Source: Desulfobacteraceae bacterium
Lineage (GTDB): Bacteria; Desulfobacterota; Desulfobacteria; Desulfobacterales; Desulfobacteraceae
Reading direction: 5' to 3'
DNA length: 32,981 nt
NCBI GenBank assembly: GCA_024227235.1
Contig: JAAEKY010000791.1
Span: 1 to 32,981 of the forward strand
Part shown: piece by piece, positions 18,063-24,911 of the stretch
Layout of the letters: every line of letters starts with the position of its first letter
Numbering within the stretch: the first letter of the stretch is position 1
Translations under genes and position numbers: made by a program
Notes under the pieces: generated by a model
The model's input: only the letters and a program-made list of their open reading frames with translations
Databases searched by the model: none
Told to the model about the DNA's origin: nothing

Positions 18063-18093
18063 TTGAAAAATATCGCTTTATTAGCCATATAAT
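18063..18093 (+). promoter_or_regulatory. Sigma-70-like promoter of a small plus-strand transcript
   Basis: TTGAAA and a perfect TATAAT are separated by 19 bp, slightly long. Initiation near 18100 would produce an RNA of about 290 nt ending at the 18354-18390 hairpin. Confidence 0.4.
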
Positions 18094-18111
18094 ACGCAAT
18101 GGTGAAACACT

Positions 18112-18135
18112 ATTGTCTCAAACAAGCGAGACAAT
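18112..18135. promoter_or_regulatory. Palindrome ATTGTCTC-N8-GAGACAAT
   Basis: A perfect 8-bp inverted repeat with 8-nt spacer lies just downstream of the predicted start of the small plus-strand transcript. It could be a repressor operator or a 5' RNA hairpin. Confidence 0.5.
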
Positions 18136-18250
18136 TTGGTCTGCAAGCAACATAAAGTTAGGGCATAGAAACTTATGGAACCTTAACAGAAAGGATGTCG
18201 ATATTATTCTGTTTGTAACAAGACAAAAGATTTAAAAAGGGGTAAAAGAA

Positions 18251-18313
18251 ATGAAAAGATTCACTTTACCAAGAACAGCCCAGTGCTCAGATGGCTGCCC
18301 AGGTCGGTCCTAA
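18251..18313 (+). CDS. Candidate 20-residue Cys-containing peptide
   Basis: A 20-codon ORF begins at an ATG with AGGGG 8 nt upstream and ends QCSDGCPGRS before TAA. Promoter-like and terminator-like signals flank it, and no other gene occupies this 542-bp space. I do not recognise the peptide. A second frame (18291-18371, 26 codons, beginning MAAQVGPNRYDIK) overlaps it but has no ribosome site and ends inside the terminator stem. Alternatively the whole unit is a non-coding RNA and neither ORF is translated. No peptide-modifying enzyme lies in the window. Confidence 0.35.
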   Translation: MKRFTLPRTAQCSDGCPGRS

Positions 18314-18353
18314 CAGGTATGACATTAAACTGTCCTGGGAATCAGACCCAACC

Positions 18354-18390
18354 ATGCGGCAGGGTATTTAACCCTGCCGCATTTCTATTT
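18354..18390 (+). terminator. Strong hairpin terminator, possibly bidirectional
   Basis: A perfect 12-bp stem (ATGCGGCAGGGT with its complement) and ATTTA loop are followed on the plus strand by TTCTATTTGG. It would end the small plus-strand transcript. It also lies about 25 bp past the stop of the minus-strand cytochrome b gene and could act there, although the minus side lacks a T tract. Confidence 0.7.
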
Positions 18391-18407
18391 GGTTTATAGA
18401 AAAATGT

Positions 18408-19052
18408 TCACCCTTTTTTAGTCGCCTTGGTTTCCCAATCTTGAATTTTGGTCGTTTCATATATTTCTTCCCAACCAGTTATCATTCCGGAGATATGGCT
18501 GAAAAGAGAGTGACCGGTGGTAGTCATATAAAGATGGATAATTAAGAAATTTAATAAAAACAAAGCGACCAGTGTGTGTATGTTTGCCAAAGCAGATAAA
18601 GGTATGAATTGGGGAATATCATTATGCAAATAATATAAAAGACCTGTTATCATCTGAATAGGGAGCAGCATGGCGGAAATTCCCAAATATGCTAATCGTT
18701 GCAGGGGATTGTGTTTTGCACCGGTAGATTTTTGTACGGGATGAGGTTTCCCTTGAAAAATATCCCAGGAATAATATCGAATAACTGAAAATAGTTTTTG
18801 GGTTGTAGGGATATATTGTTTCCACTCTCCTGTTGTAAACAGCCAGAAGACAAAAAAGGCAAACATAATTAACCAGGTAAGTCCAATAAAATTATGGACA
18901 GTGACTGCGGTTTGAAAGCCGAACAACTTGTATGTTCCATGAATTTCAAGACCTGTGATAATAAGGCAGGTGACCATCAAGGCCTGAAGCCAGTGCCACA
19001 ATCGTTCAAATCGAGTATAAAGATAAATTTTAATACGTTTGTTAACTTTCAT
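18408..19052 (-). CDS. Membrane cytochrome b (b561 / hydrogenase-type)
   Basis: A 214-residue protein with four transmembrane helices and histidines placed as in the cytochrome b561 / Ni,Fe-hydrogenase cytochrome b family: His20 (RLWHW), His53 (VHNFIG), His159 (NIHTLVA) and His173 (IHLYM). Such subunits move electrons between the quinone pool and a periplasmic partner. The ATG abuts the stop of the octaheme cytochrome gene, whose last codons contain the ribosome site AAGGAG, so the two are tightly coupled. I infer that it links the octaheme cytochrome to menaquinone. The substrate is not determined by this sequence. Confidence 0.9.
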   Translation of the reverse strand: MKVNKRIKIYLYTRFERLWHWLQALMVTCLIITGLEIHGTYKLFGFQTAVTVHNFIGLTWLIMFAFFVFWLFTTGEWKQYIPTTQKLFSVIRYYSWDIFQGKPHPVQKSTGAKHNPLQRLAYLGISAMLLPIQMITGLLYYLHNDIPQFIPLSALANIHTLVALFLLNFLIIHLYMTTTGHSLFSHISGMITGWEEIYETTKIQDWETKATKKG

Positions 19053-20681
19053 TTATTTCTCCTTGCCATTTCGAATAAAAATTCGACCCATTCCATGGAA
19101 GAATACACCCAATATCGCACCAATGACAGAAAGCCATCCAATGGTATCCAACGCTTTTGATTTATCTCTGCCCGGTAAATATAGCTGTGTAAGATTCGCA
19201 AGTCTTGAGTTTTCTCTGATATGGCATTCAGTACAATTTAAAGCATTCTCCTTAGGTGCTACCATATGAGTGATAGGGAAGGCATAGGTTGTCTGAACAT
19301 AATCAAATTCTCCGGAATAGGGAATTCCAAGTGTTTTATTCCCTTGTTCAATGGCATCATTCATATCAAATGTTGTCCAAAACCCTTTTTTTCCTGAAAG
19401 CAACGGAGCAACCAGCTTTTTATTGATTTTGTCATACGGCTGCTTTCCTTGATGGATTTTAAAAGGATAGATTCGGGCTTCAGGGTCAGTACCGTCACCA
19501 ACAGGGTGGCTTACTTTTACGACTTGAGCAGGATCAATTACATCATCAATGGTGGCGCTGGTTAAAGATCCGTTAAACCAGTAATATTCCGGTACAACGT
19601 TTTTGTCCCATTTAAATTCACCTTTTATGGATTTGTAAACCGGTTTTCCAAAGGGGCCTTTTTCTACATAGGGCTTTCCATCCTTCATTTTTCCCGCGTT
19701 TGTCCAGTCCCACCACATTTTAGTGGGATTCACTCTTGCATAAGTTGGAATATGACAGGCCTGGCAGGAAACAATATCAGTATGATCATTCATTTTTGAA
19801 TCGTTTTTATGAGGCGCATTACTATGACAGGAAACACAGGTGATTTTAGGGGCTAAATCATCCTCAATCAGACTTTTGCGTTTTTCAACTGCTGGGTTGG
19901 TATAAATTCTACCCGCAATATTATGATCCGTTGTTGTATGGCACCTTGTGCATGTAAAGTTTTTTCCATCAATACCCATATGTACATCAAGCTTCCGGTT
20001 CGGTTTAACCAAAGAAGTGTCAAGGTCGCCATGCTTAACACCATCACCGCCACCCCCTTTAAAATGGCAGTCTCCACAGCTTTTTCTATTGGGGAAGTCA
20101 ATTTGTACCAAAGCTGTCTTGACGTCTTCTTGTATTTCTTTAACAATATCAACAATTTCAGGGTCATCATCTCCAGAAAAACCTTTAATATCAGTAAATG
20201 CTTCTTCAAAATTAAACCCAGAAGTATTGTGGCATTTTAAGCAATTGACAACCCCTTGAACCCCTTTTTTATTCCAGCTGGTATGGCAGCTCAGGCAGCC
20301 TTTATCTTCCATGGCATTGCCTGAAATACAAAAGTTATTTACCGAAAGCCCGGCCTTCCCATAGCGAATGTCATTTTTGTTTCCAGATGCAAGCCAGGTC
20401 CAGTGAATGGATTTGTGGAACTGGGTTGCCGCTTCAGAGTGACAAGAGATGCAGGCTTCGGTCACTTCTTCACCGGAACTGAATCGCTGATTTAATGCAT
20501 CCACTTTTGAATGATCAATTGTACTCCACCGTTTGCTGTCCTTAACAGCCTGTTTGGCCAGCTTTCGACCAGGGGCTTCACCGGTTTTTGCTGCATATAC
20601 CATGTTTGCTTTAAAAAATATAATGATGGTAAATGCTGCAATTATAAGAAGTGACAATTTTATTAAATACCTGTGTATCAT
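19053..20681 (-). CDS. Octaheme c-type cytochrome, tetrathionate reductase (OTR) type
   Basis: A 542-residue exported multihaem cytochrome. After an N-terminal signal/TM segment there are eight CxxCH motifs, starting near residues 77, 129, 147, 202, 244, 282, 306 and 483, and a C-terminal TM helix at about 512-534. The haem spacing with a long haem-free stretch before the last site matches the OTR family, whose Shewanella member reduces tetrathionate, nitrite and hydroxylamine in vitro; the natural substrate is unknown. I use the ATG at 20681 because GGAGA lies just before it and it begins the signal segment. It is coupled to cytochrome b and preceded by a hairpin that may reduce its transcription relative to the rhodanese. 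Confidence 0.92.
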   Translation of the reverse strand: MIHRYLIKLSLLIIAAFTIIIFFKANMVYAAKTGEAPGRKLAKQAVKDSKRWSTIDHSKVDALNQRFSSGEEVTEACISCHSEAATQFHKSIHWTWLASGNKNDIRYGKAGLSVNNFCISGNAMEDKGCLSCHTSWNKKGVQGVVNCLKCHNTSGFNFEEAFTDIKGFSGDDDPEIVDIVKEIQEDVKTALVQIDFPNRKSCGDCHFKGGGGDGVKHGDLDTSLVKPNRKLDVHMGIDGKNFTCTRCHTTTDHNIAGRIYTNPAVEKRKSLIEDDLAPKITCVSCHSNAPHKNDSKMNDHTDIVSCQACHIPTYARVNPTKMWWDWTNAGKMKDGKPYVEKGPFGKPVYKSIKGEFKWDKNVVPEYYWFNGSLTSATIDDVIDPAQVVKVSHPVGDGTDPEARIYPFKIHQGKQPYDKINKKLVAPLLSGKKGFWTTFDMNDAIEQGNKTLGIPYSGEFDYVQTTYAFPITHMVAPKENALNCTECHIRENSRLANLTQLYLPGRDKSKALDTIGWLSVIGAILGVFFHGMGRIFIRNGKEK

Positions 20682-20720
20682 TGGTATCTCCATTAGGTTA
20701 TATAGCATGTGCATAGAGAA

Positions 20721-20743
20721 AAGGGACGAAAGTCTCGCCCCTT
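20721..20743 (-). terminator. Intra-operon hairpin (possible attenuator or processing site)
   Basis: A 9-bp stem with one G-U wobble and a 5-nt loop, followed on the minus strand by TTCTC. It lies between the haem-less cytochrome-like gene and the octaheme cytochrome gene. A partial terminator or RNA-stabilising 3' end is likely. Confidence 0.5.
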
Positions 20744-20750
20744 AAATCAG

Positions 20751-21101
20751 CTATTTACATGTCGCAGGTGTAGGTGAGTCAGCCGCATAGTTAAAAAAGT
20801 ATGAGTAAATATCAAGAATATCTTTGTCAGACAGCCCTGACCAATAATCCGTGCACCCGAATTCATCAAACGTTTTGTTTTCAAATATATCTTTCCATTC
20901 GGCCTTTTTTTTATCTGCCGGGCTTATTTTAGGCGTAGCAGATTCAATTCCACCAGCCTCGGCACAGGCTTTATAAACTTTGCGATACGTGTATTTGCCT
21001 TTTCTTTTATTGCCATCCGGTCCTTCAGATGCCAATGCTACCGACAAAGTGACAATTGAAAACATTATAATTATCATCACTGCTGTTAGTTTTTTAAACA
21101 T
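20751..21101 (-). CDS. Secreted cytochrome-c-like protein lacking a haem motif
   Basis: A 116-residue exported protein with a signal peptide at 1-24 (cleavage near ALA-SEG). The mature part, GKYTYRKVYKACAEAGG, PADKKKAEWKDIFE, LSDKDILDIYSYFFNYAADSPTPATC, follows the layout of small class-I cytochromes c in which RKNCxxCH is followed by TPADR-AEW and LSxxDLxDIxxYLY. Here only one Cys (Cys46) is left where CxxCH would be and there is no His, so covalent haem binding is not expected. Cys83 and Cys115 could form a disulfide or carry sulfur. It sits between the selenoprotein rhodanese and the octaheme cytochrome; GGAG precedes the ATG. The similarity is judged by eye and the function is unknown. 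Confidence 0.7.
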   Translation of the reverse strand: MFKKLTAVMIIIMFSIVTLSVALASEGPDGNKRKGKYTYRKVYKACAEAGGIESATPKISPADKKKAEWKDIFENKTFDEFGCTDYWSGLSDKDILDIYSYFFNYAADSPTPATCK

Positions 21102-21142
21102 GTTTATCTCCAGAATTATGAGTTTTATTTTCTTTTTTATTA

Positions 21143-22267
21143 TTATTTTGGTTTTTTAATTTCAAAAGTCCCATCTTTTTTTAAAGTAGTTGTGGCATCA
21201 AGGTAATACACTTTTTTAAGGTTTGGCCTCAAATCTTGAAGCATATAAAAAGCCTCCCCGCTTTTTGCACCTGTGTTGCATACAAAAATAATTGGTTTTT
21301 TATCAGAAAGCATGTTTACTTTTTTTTCAAGATCATCAGTGGGGATGTTCACAGCCGTTTTAAAATGCCCGGCATCATATTCATCTTTGTCTCTCACATC
21401 AATGAGTTGGATACTGTCAGGGTTTTTACCGATAATTTTTTTAAAATTTTTAATCGTAATGGACCCTTCTTCACCGCCTGTTTTTACTGCTACTGCAGTA
21501 GACTGGGATGCTGTCCCTGCAAGTTTTTTCCACGCCGGATATCCAGCTGAAAATACTTTTACATTCTTATAACCGTCTTTGACTGCCTTCCTGGCAGATA
21601 AATGACTCAACTTTCATGTGTATCCACCACAATAAAAAATCAATGGAATATCTTTATCAATAGGAAGAATTCCTTTTAATTTATCATATTTGTTATCTGG
21701 AATACTTAGCGCCCCTGGGATATGCCCTTGAACATATTTGGGTTTTGTCGGTCTTGAGTCGATGATGACCGCGGGCTGCATTTTATCTAATAGACCTTTT
21801 ACATAAGGTGCTTCAACAGCAATATAATTCCCTGCTTTTTTCCAAGCGGGGAAACCTGTAGCAAACACTTTTACATTTGTATATCCCATTTTTTCCGCCT
21901 TCCTGGCGGATTTATGACTCAGCTTTCAAGTGGGCCCTCCACAATAGAAAATGAGAAGCGTATTTTTATCTTTTGGCAGTTGGTCAGTCATCTTTGCAAA
22001 CTGGCTGCCAGGAATATTGATCGCCGTTGGAATATATCCTTTATCAAATTTTGGTTTTTTGGGCCTTGAATCAATGATGAGGACCTCTTTTGATTTAGGC
22101 ATTTTAGCATATTGTTGAACGAATTTTAAATCAACAATGTCATGATACATCCAGGATGTGCCTGTTCCATTACTTGTTTTCGCTGCTTTTTCTGCTGTAA
22201 ACCCGGTCAATGGGACCAGGGCAAATAGAAGAGCGAGAATAAGTATGCTTAATCTGTTAGCTTTCAT
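21143..22267 (-). CDS. Secreted triple-rhodanese selenoprotein with two selenocysteines (UGA at 21926-21928 and 21614-21616)
   Basis: A frame of 374 residues interrupted only by two in-frame TGA codons. A signal peptide (1-25) starts at the ATG at 22267, with AGGAG 5 nt upstream. Three rhodanese domains follow. Domains 1 and 2 both read IIDSRP-KPK, then FYCGGxT-U-KLSHxSARKA, then NVKVF-G-PAWKK, so the TGAs fall at equivalent sites (residues 114 and 218), five residues after the rhodanese active-site Cys. Domain 3 has LIDVRDKDEYDAGH and VCNTGAKSG and no TGA. Homology runs unbroken through both TGAs, and each is followed by a hairpin. Rhodanese selenoproteins are a known class; the double-Sec, triple-domain form is unusual to me. 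It leads an operon with a cytochrome-like protein, octaheme cytochrome and cytochrome b. Sulfane-sulfur transfer in the periplasm is inferred. Automated calling would split it into three genes. Confidence 0.9.
21583..21597 (-). promoter_or_regulatory. bSECIS-like hairpin for the second UGA
   Basis: Twenty-one nucleotides after the UGA at 21614-21616, CUGCC-AGGAA-GGCAG forms a 5-bp stem. The loop has G in its second position, as bacterial SECIS elements do. Loop and distance are identical to the first element; the stem differs by a paired change. Confidence 0.8.
21894..21910 (-). promoter_or_regulatory. bSECIS-like hairpin for the first UGA
   Basis: Twenty-one nucleotides after the UGA at 21926-21928, UCCGCC-AGGAA-GGCGGA forms a perfect 6-bp stem. 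The distance and the early G in the loop fit the bacterial SECIS model recognised by SelB. Confidence 0.8.
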
Positions 22268-22349
22268 TTGTTCTCCTTTATGTTTAGATTTGTTTTGTTT
22301 ATGCATCTCACCAACGTTTCTTAAATATTTCATTTTCCATTGTTGAAAG

Positions 22350-22365
22350 AGCAATGAATGTGCCA
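22350..22365 (-). promoter_or_regulatory. Sigma-54 promoter of the selenoprotein-cytochrome operon
   Basis: TGGCAC-ATTCA-TTGCT on the minus strand is a full match to the -24/-12 consensus. The expected start lies about 70 bp before the rhodanese ATG. The GTTAAC array is 108-184 bp upstream of it, the usual distance for an enhancer-bound activator. Confidence 0.85.
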
Positions 22366-22472
22366 GAAATACTATAGTATTTATATATGATTATAACTAT
22401 TTGAAATGTAAGCTAATTTTAAAATTCAAAAATTTTTTTTATATTAAAAGAATGCCAAAATATTGAAAGTGT

Positions 22473-22534
22473 GTTAATTATATGTTAACTTTAGTGTTAA
22501 CTTTGGTGTTAACTTTAGTGTTAACAATGTTAAC
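22473..22534. promoter_or_regulatory. GTTAAC iteron array, likely enhancer of the divergent activator
   Basis: One GTTAAT (22473) and five GTTAAC sites (22484, 22496, 22508, 22520, 22529) have spacings of 11, 12, 12, 12 and 9 bp, so most lie near one helical turn apart. The array ends 15 bp before the activator ATG and lies upstream of the sigma-54 promoter of the divergent operon. It can serve both activation and autoregulation. Confidence 0.75.
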
Positions 22535-22549
22535 AATTATGAGGATCAC

Positions 22550-23923
22550 ATGGATATTGGGAAACAATGGCGAAAAATAATCGATTCTGTTCAGGATGGC
22601 ATTATTATTGTGGATGAAATTGGGTCTTTTATTGCCGCTAATCAAACAGCTCAAATGATTACCGGATACACCGAAGATCAGCTGGTTGGCCAGTCCTGCA
22701 GGCTTTTAAATTGTACGGGTTGTAAAATTATAGGAAAAGGAAAAGGAAAAAAGTGGTGTGGCCTTTTTTCACAAGGGCTTATCAAAGAAAAAAAATGTGT
22801 GATTACCAACAGTCAAAACAGGGCAATACCCGTCATTAAGAGTGCAACCGTACTTTTTGATGAAAATAGCAAGATTGTTGGAGCGGTTGAGACTTTGAAA
22901 GATATATCAGAAAATATAAACTATAAAAATGAACTGGCATCTATCAAAAGGATATATCATATTGATGATGGTTTTCATGGCATCATTGGCCGGACACCTG
23001 TGATGCAAAATCTTTATGAGCATATTGAGAGTGTGGCATCCTTGGATACACCCGTAATGATCCTGGGAGAAAGCGGGACTGGTAAGGAAATGGTGGCTAA
23101 AGCACTTCATGAAACAGGTTCCCGATCATCTAAGCCTTTCATAAAGGTCAATTGTGCCGCATTAAGTGAGAATATCCTTGAAAGTGAATTATTCGGTCAT
23201 GTTAAAGGTGCCTACACCGGTGCAAGTAGTGACAGAATTGGCCGGTTTGAAGCAGCGCATAAAGGGACACTTTTTTTGGATGAAATTGGTGATATTCCGC
23301 TTTCAGTCCAAGTGAAGCTGCTTCGGGTTTTGGAAGAAAAAATGATTCAGCGTGTGGGGGCCAACACATCCATTTCCATTGATGTCAGAATTATAACCGC
23401 AACAAACAAAAATCTTGAAAAATTGATCGAAAAGGACTTGTTTAGGCAGGATTTGTTTTTCAGGATCAATGTGTTTCCATTAATTTGTCCGCCGTTAACA
23501 GATAGAAAAGATGATATCACTTTAATTATTCAACATTTTATCCGGCTCCTTGCTGAGAAAACAGGGAAAAATATTTTAGGATTTACCCCAGAGGCGATGC
23601 GGTTGATGGTTTCATACTCATGGCCAGGCAATATCAGGGAGTTAAAAAACAGTGTTGAATATGCCTTTGTCCTGGCAAGAACAAAAAGTATTTGGCCAGA
23701 ACATCTGCCGGAAAAGATTGCTCAATTTAATTTGCATGAAAAAAAGTCACCCAAATATTCGAAAACCACAGATACTGTTGAAGTGGGTCTGTCGGAAAAA
23801 CAAAAGCTTCTTGATGCGCTTCAAAAGGCAGATGGAAATCAAACTAAAGCGGCTAAGATACTAAACGTTAGTCGGATAACCGTGTGGAAGCGCATTAAAA
23901 AACATGGTTTACAGCTTAAATGA
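22550..23923 (+). CDS. PAS-domain sigma-54-dependent activator with Cys-rich sensor
   Basis: A 457-residue enhancer-binding protein. The N-terminal PAS domain (about 5-125) carries a cysteine cluster, Cys50, Cys55, Cys58, Cys70 and Cys83, arranged CRLLNCTGC and WCGLF, which could bind a metal or Fe-S centre or sense thiol redox state. The AAA+ domain (about 145-370) has GESGTGKE, GAYTGA (a Phe-to-Tyr form of GAFTGA) and GTLFLDEIGD. The C-terminal Fis helix-turn-helix reads NQTKAAKILNVSRITVWKRI. It is divergent from the selenoprotein operon, which has a sigma-54 promoter, and a GTTAAC array lies in between. I infer that it activates that operon, and also the thioredoxin/Fe-S operon, in response to a sulfur or redox signal. 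Confidence 0.93.
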   Translation: MDIGKQWRKIIDSVQDGIIIVDEIGSFIAANQTAQMITGYTEDQLVGQSCRLLNCTGCKIIGKGKGKKWCGLFSQGLIKEKKCVITNSQNRAIPVIKSATVLFDENSKIVGAVETLKDISENINYKNELASIKRIYHIDDGFHGIIGRTPVMQNLYEHIESVASLDTPVMILGESGTGKEMVAKALHETGSRSSKPFIKVNCAALSENILESELFGHVKGAYTGASSDRIGRFEAAHKGTLFLDEIGDIPLSVQVKLLRVLEEKMIQRVGANTSISIDVRIITATNKNLEKLIEKDLFRQDLFFRINVFPLICPPLTDRKDDITLIIQHFIRLLAEKTGKNILGFTPEAMRLMVSYSWPGNIRELKNSVEYAFVLARTKSIWPEHLPEKIAQFNLHEKKSPKYSKTTDTVEVGLSEKQKLLDALQKADGNQTKAAKILNVSRITVWKRIKKHGLQLK

Positions 23924-23939
23924 TTAAAAAATCAGTCAT

Positions 23940-24155
23940 CCGGATATTTCCCAAAACGATTTTGCTTTAGCTGTAAGGCACAGGACGTGAAGTCGTACTC
24001 CTTTACTGCGAGCAGCCTGTAACGCAGCAGATGAAGTAAAATCGTTTTGCCCGAAGGGTGACGTACCTTCTAAAAATGATTGAATCAAAACCATAACATT
24101 TTGTTATAATACAATATCTCAATAACCATTGTTAAAATTGTCATGAAATATCCGG
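23940..24155. repeat. MITE- or REP-like element with 11-bp terminal inverted repeats
   Basis: CCGGATATTTC at 23940-23950 and its exact complement at 24145-24155 enclose a second perfect inverted repeat, CAAAACGATTTT (23952-23963) and AAAATCGTTTTG (24038-24049). The sequence between these can fold further (GCTG...CAGC). No ORF or clear target duplication is seen. It fills the convergent gap between the activator and the DsrE-like gene. Confidence 0.55.
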
Positions 24156-24156
24156 G

Positions 24157-24516
24157 TTAAAGGCTTATCGTTGCACAATCACATGCCAGATCAATTAATT
24201 CTCCAGCAGTGGCCATTCTACAGGATTCTGCAAGATCCTGTTCCTCTATAAATCGTGATTTGGCACAGGGAGTACATACAAGAATCGGAACCCCAGTGGC
24301 CTGAAGATGAGCCAATGAGTCATCTGCGGAATCTCCGGTGGCAGCTTTAATATTTTCTGCTGCGCCTTTTCTGGCGAGATAAACGCCTTCATCTAACAAG
24401 AATACACTTACATTTTTTCCTTGTTTTTGAGCGATGGCCGCTAGAAACAGGCCCCGGGTTGCACGATTGGGATTGTCAGTACCACACGCAATTGTAATCA
24501 ATACATTATCGGTCAT
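24157..24516 (-). CDS. DsrE-family sulfur-carrier-like protein
   Basis: A 119-residue DsrE/F-fold protein: VLITIACGTDNPNRATRGLFLAAIAQKQG is the family's opening strand and helix, and GVPILVCTPCAKSR places Cys81 and Cys84 at the end of the central strand, where DsrE-type proteins have their sulfur-accepting cysteine. Some Desulfobacterota relatives are reported to carry selenocysteine at such a position; here both residues are Cys. AGGAG lies 6 nt before the ATG. It sits between two operons that appear to share one sigma-54 activator, so a role in cytoplasmic sulfur relay is plausible. No signal peptide is present. Confidence 0.85.
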   Translation of the reverse strand: MTDNVLITIACGTDNPNRATRGLFLAAIAQKQGKNVSVFLLDEGVYLARKGAAENIKAATGDSADDSLAHLQATGVPILVCTPCAKSRFIEEQDLAESCRMATAGELIDLACDCATISL

Positions 24517-24712
24517 GATATTCTCCTTTTAATGAAAATATGAAAAGAACTTCTTTATTAAGGTCCAAGTTTATTATTAAAGCAACTTTTTTTTTCTGTA
24601 AAGACACAGCGTGGTACATGCCGCAATTACCAGAAAGATTTTTAAAAGTTCTCAAAGGATTTTCATTGAACGGCCCAAACTTGCATTCACTCAAACACTT
24701 TGTCTGTAACAG

Positions 24713-24729
24713 GTTAATAAATAGTTAAC
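24713..24729. promoter_or_regulatory. GTTAAT-N5-GTTAAC activator site
   Basis: GTTAATAAATAGTTAAC repeats the arrangement at 22473-22489 (GTTAATTATATGTTAAC) with the same 11-bp register. It lies 118-134 bp upstream of the sigma-54 promoter at 24847. The rest of the 24517-24911 gap is AT-rich, with no convincing gene. Confidence 0.65.
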
Positions 24730-24846
24730 AATTGAATAAGATTTTTATTGTAAGCTTTTGGATAAATTATCGACTAAATGCCCAAGAAGCGCTATAAACA
24801 CTTGATTAACAAAAAAATATAATAAAATTTCAAAAGAAGTTATCGT

Positions 24847-24862
24847 TGGCATATTTATTGCT
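24847..24862 (+). promoter_or_regulatory. Sigma-54 promoter of the thioredoxin/Fe-S operon
   Basis: TGGCAT-ATTTA-TTGCT matches the -24/-12 consensus except at one weakly conserved base. The expected start is about 40 bp before the thioredoxin-like gene. Confidence 0.75.
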
Positions 24863-24911
24863 GAATTAATAGCTTGGCGATATTGATTTATTTTTCAAAA
24901 AGGGCTTGAAC

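Noticed and set aside
21143..22354. Three separate small rhodanese genes, or one pseudogene with two nonsense mutations
   Set aside because: Both breaks are TGA in the same sequence context of two repeats, homology is unbroken across them, the frame never shifts, and SECIS-like hairpins follow each. Decay would not place the same stop codon twice at equivalent sites.
22268..22354. Upstream start at 22354 for the rhodanese selenoprotein
   Set aside because: The extra 29 residues are polar, with no ribosome site. They would start within the sigma-54 promoter. The ATG at 22267 has AGGAG and begins a signal peptide.
24671..24690. Plus-strand GGCCC...TTGCA as a sigma-54 promoter for the thioredoxin operon
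   Set aside because: GG and GC are 9 rather than 10 bp apart, and the element at 24847 fits much better.
24506..24728. Small ORFs of 62 codons on both strands upstream of the DsrE-like gene
   Set aside because: No ribosome site for either, no recognisable motif, and they overlap each other and the regulatory sites of the thioredoxin operon.
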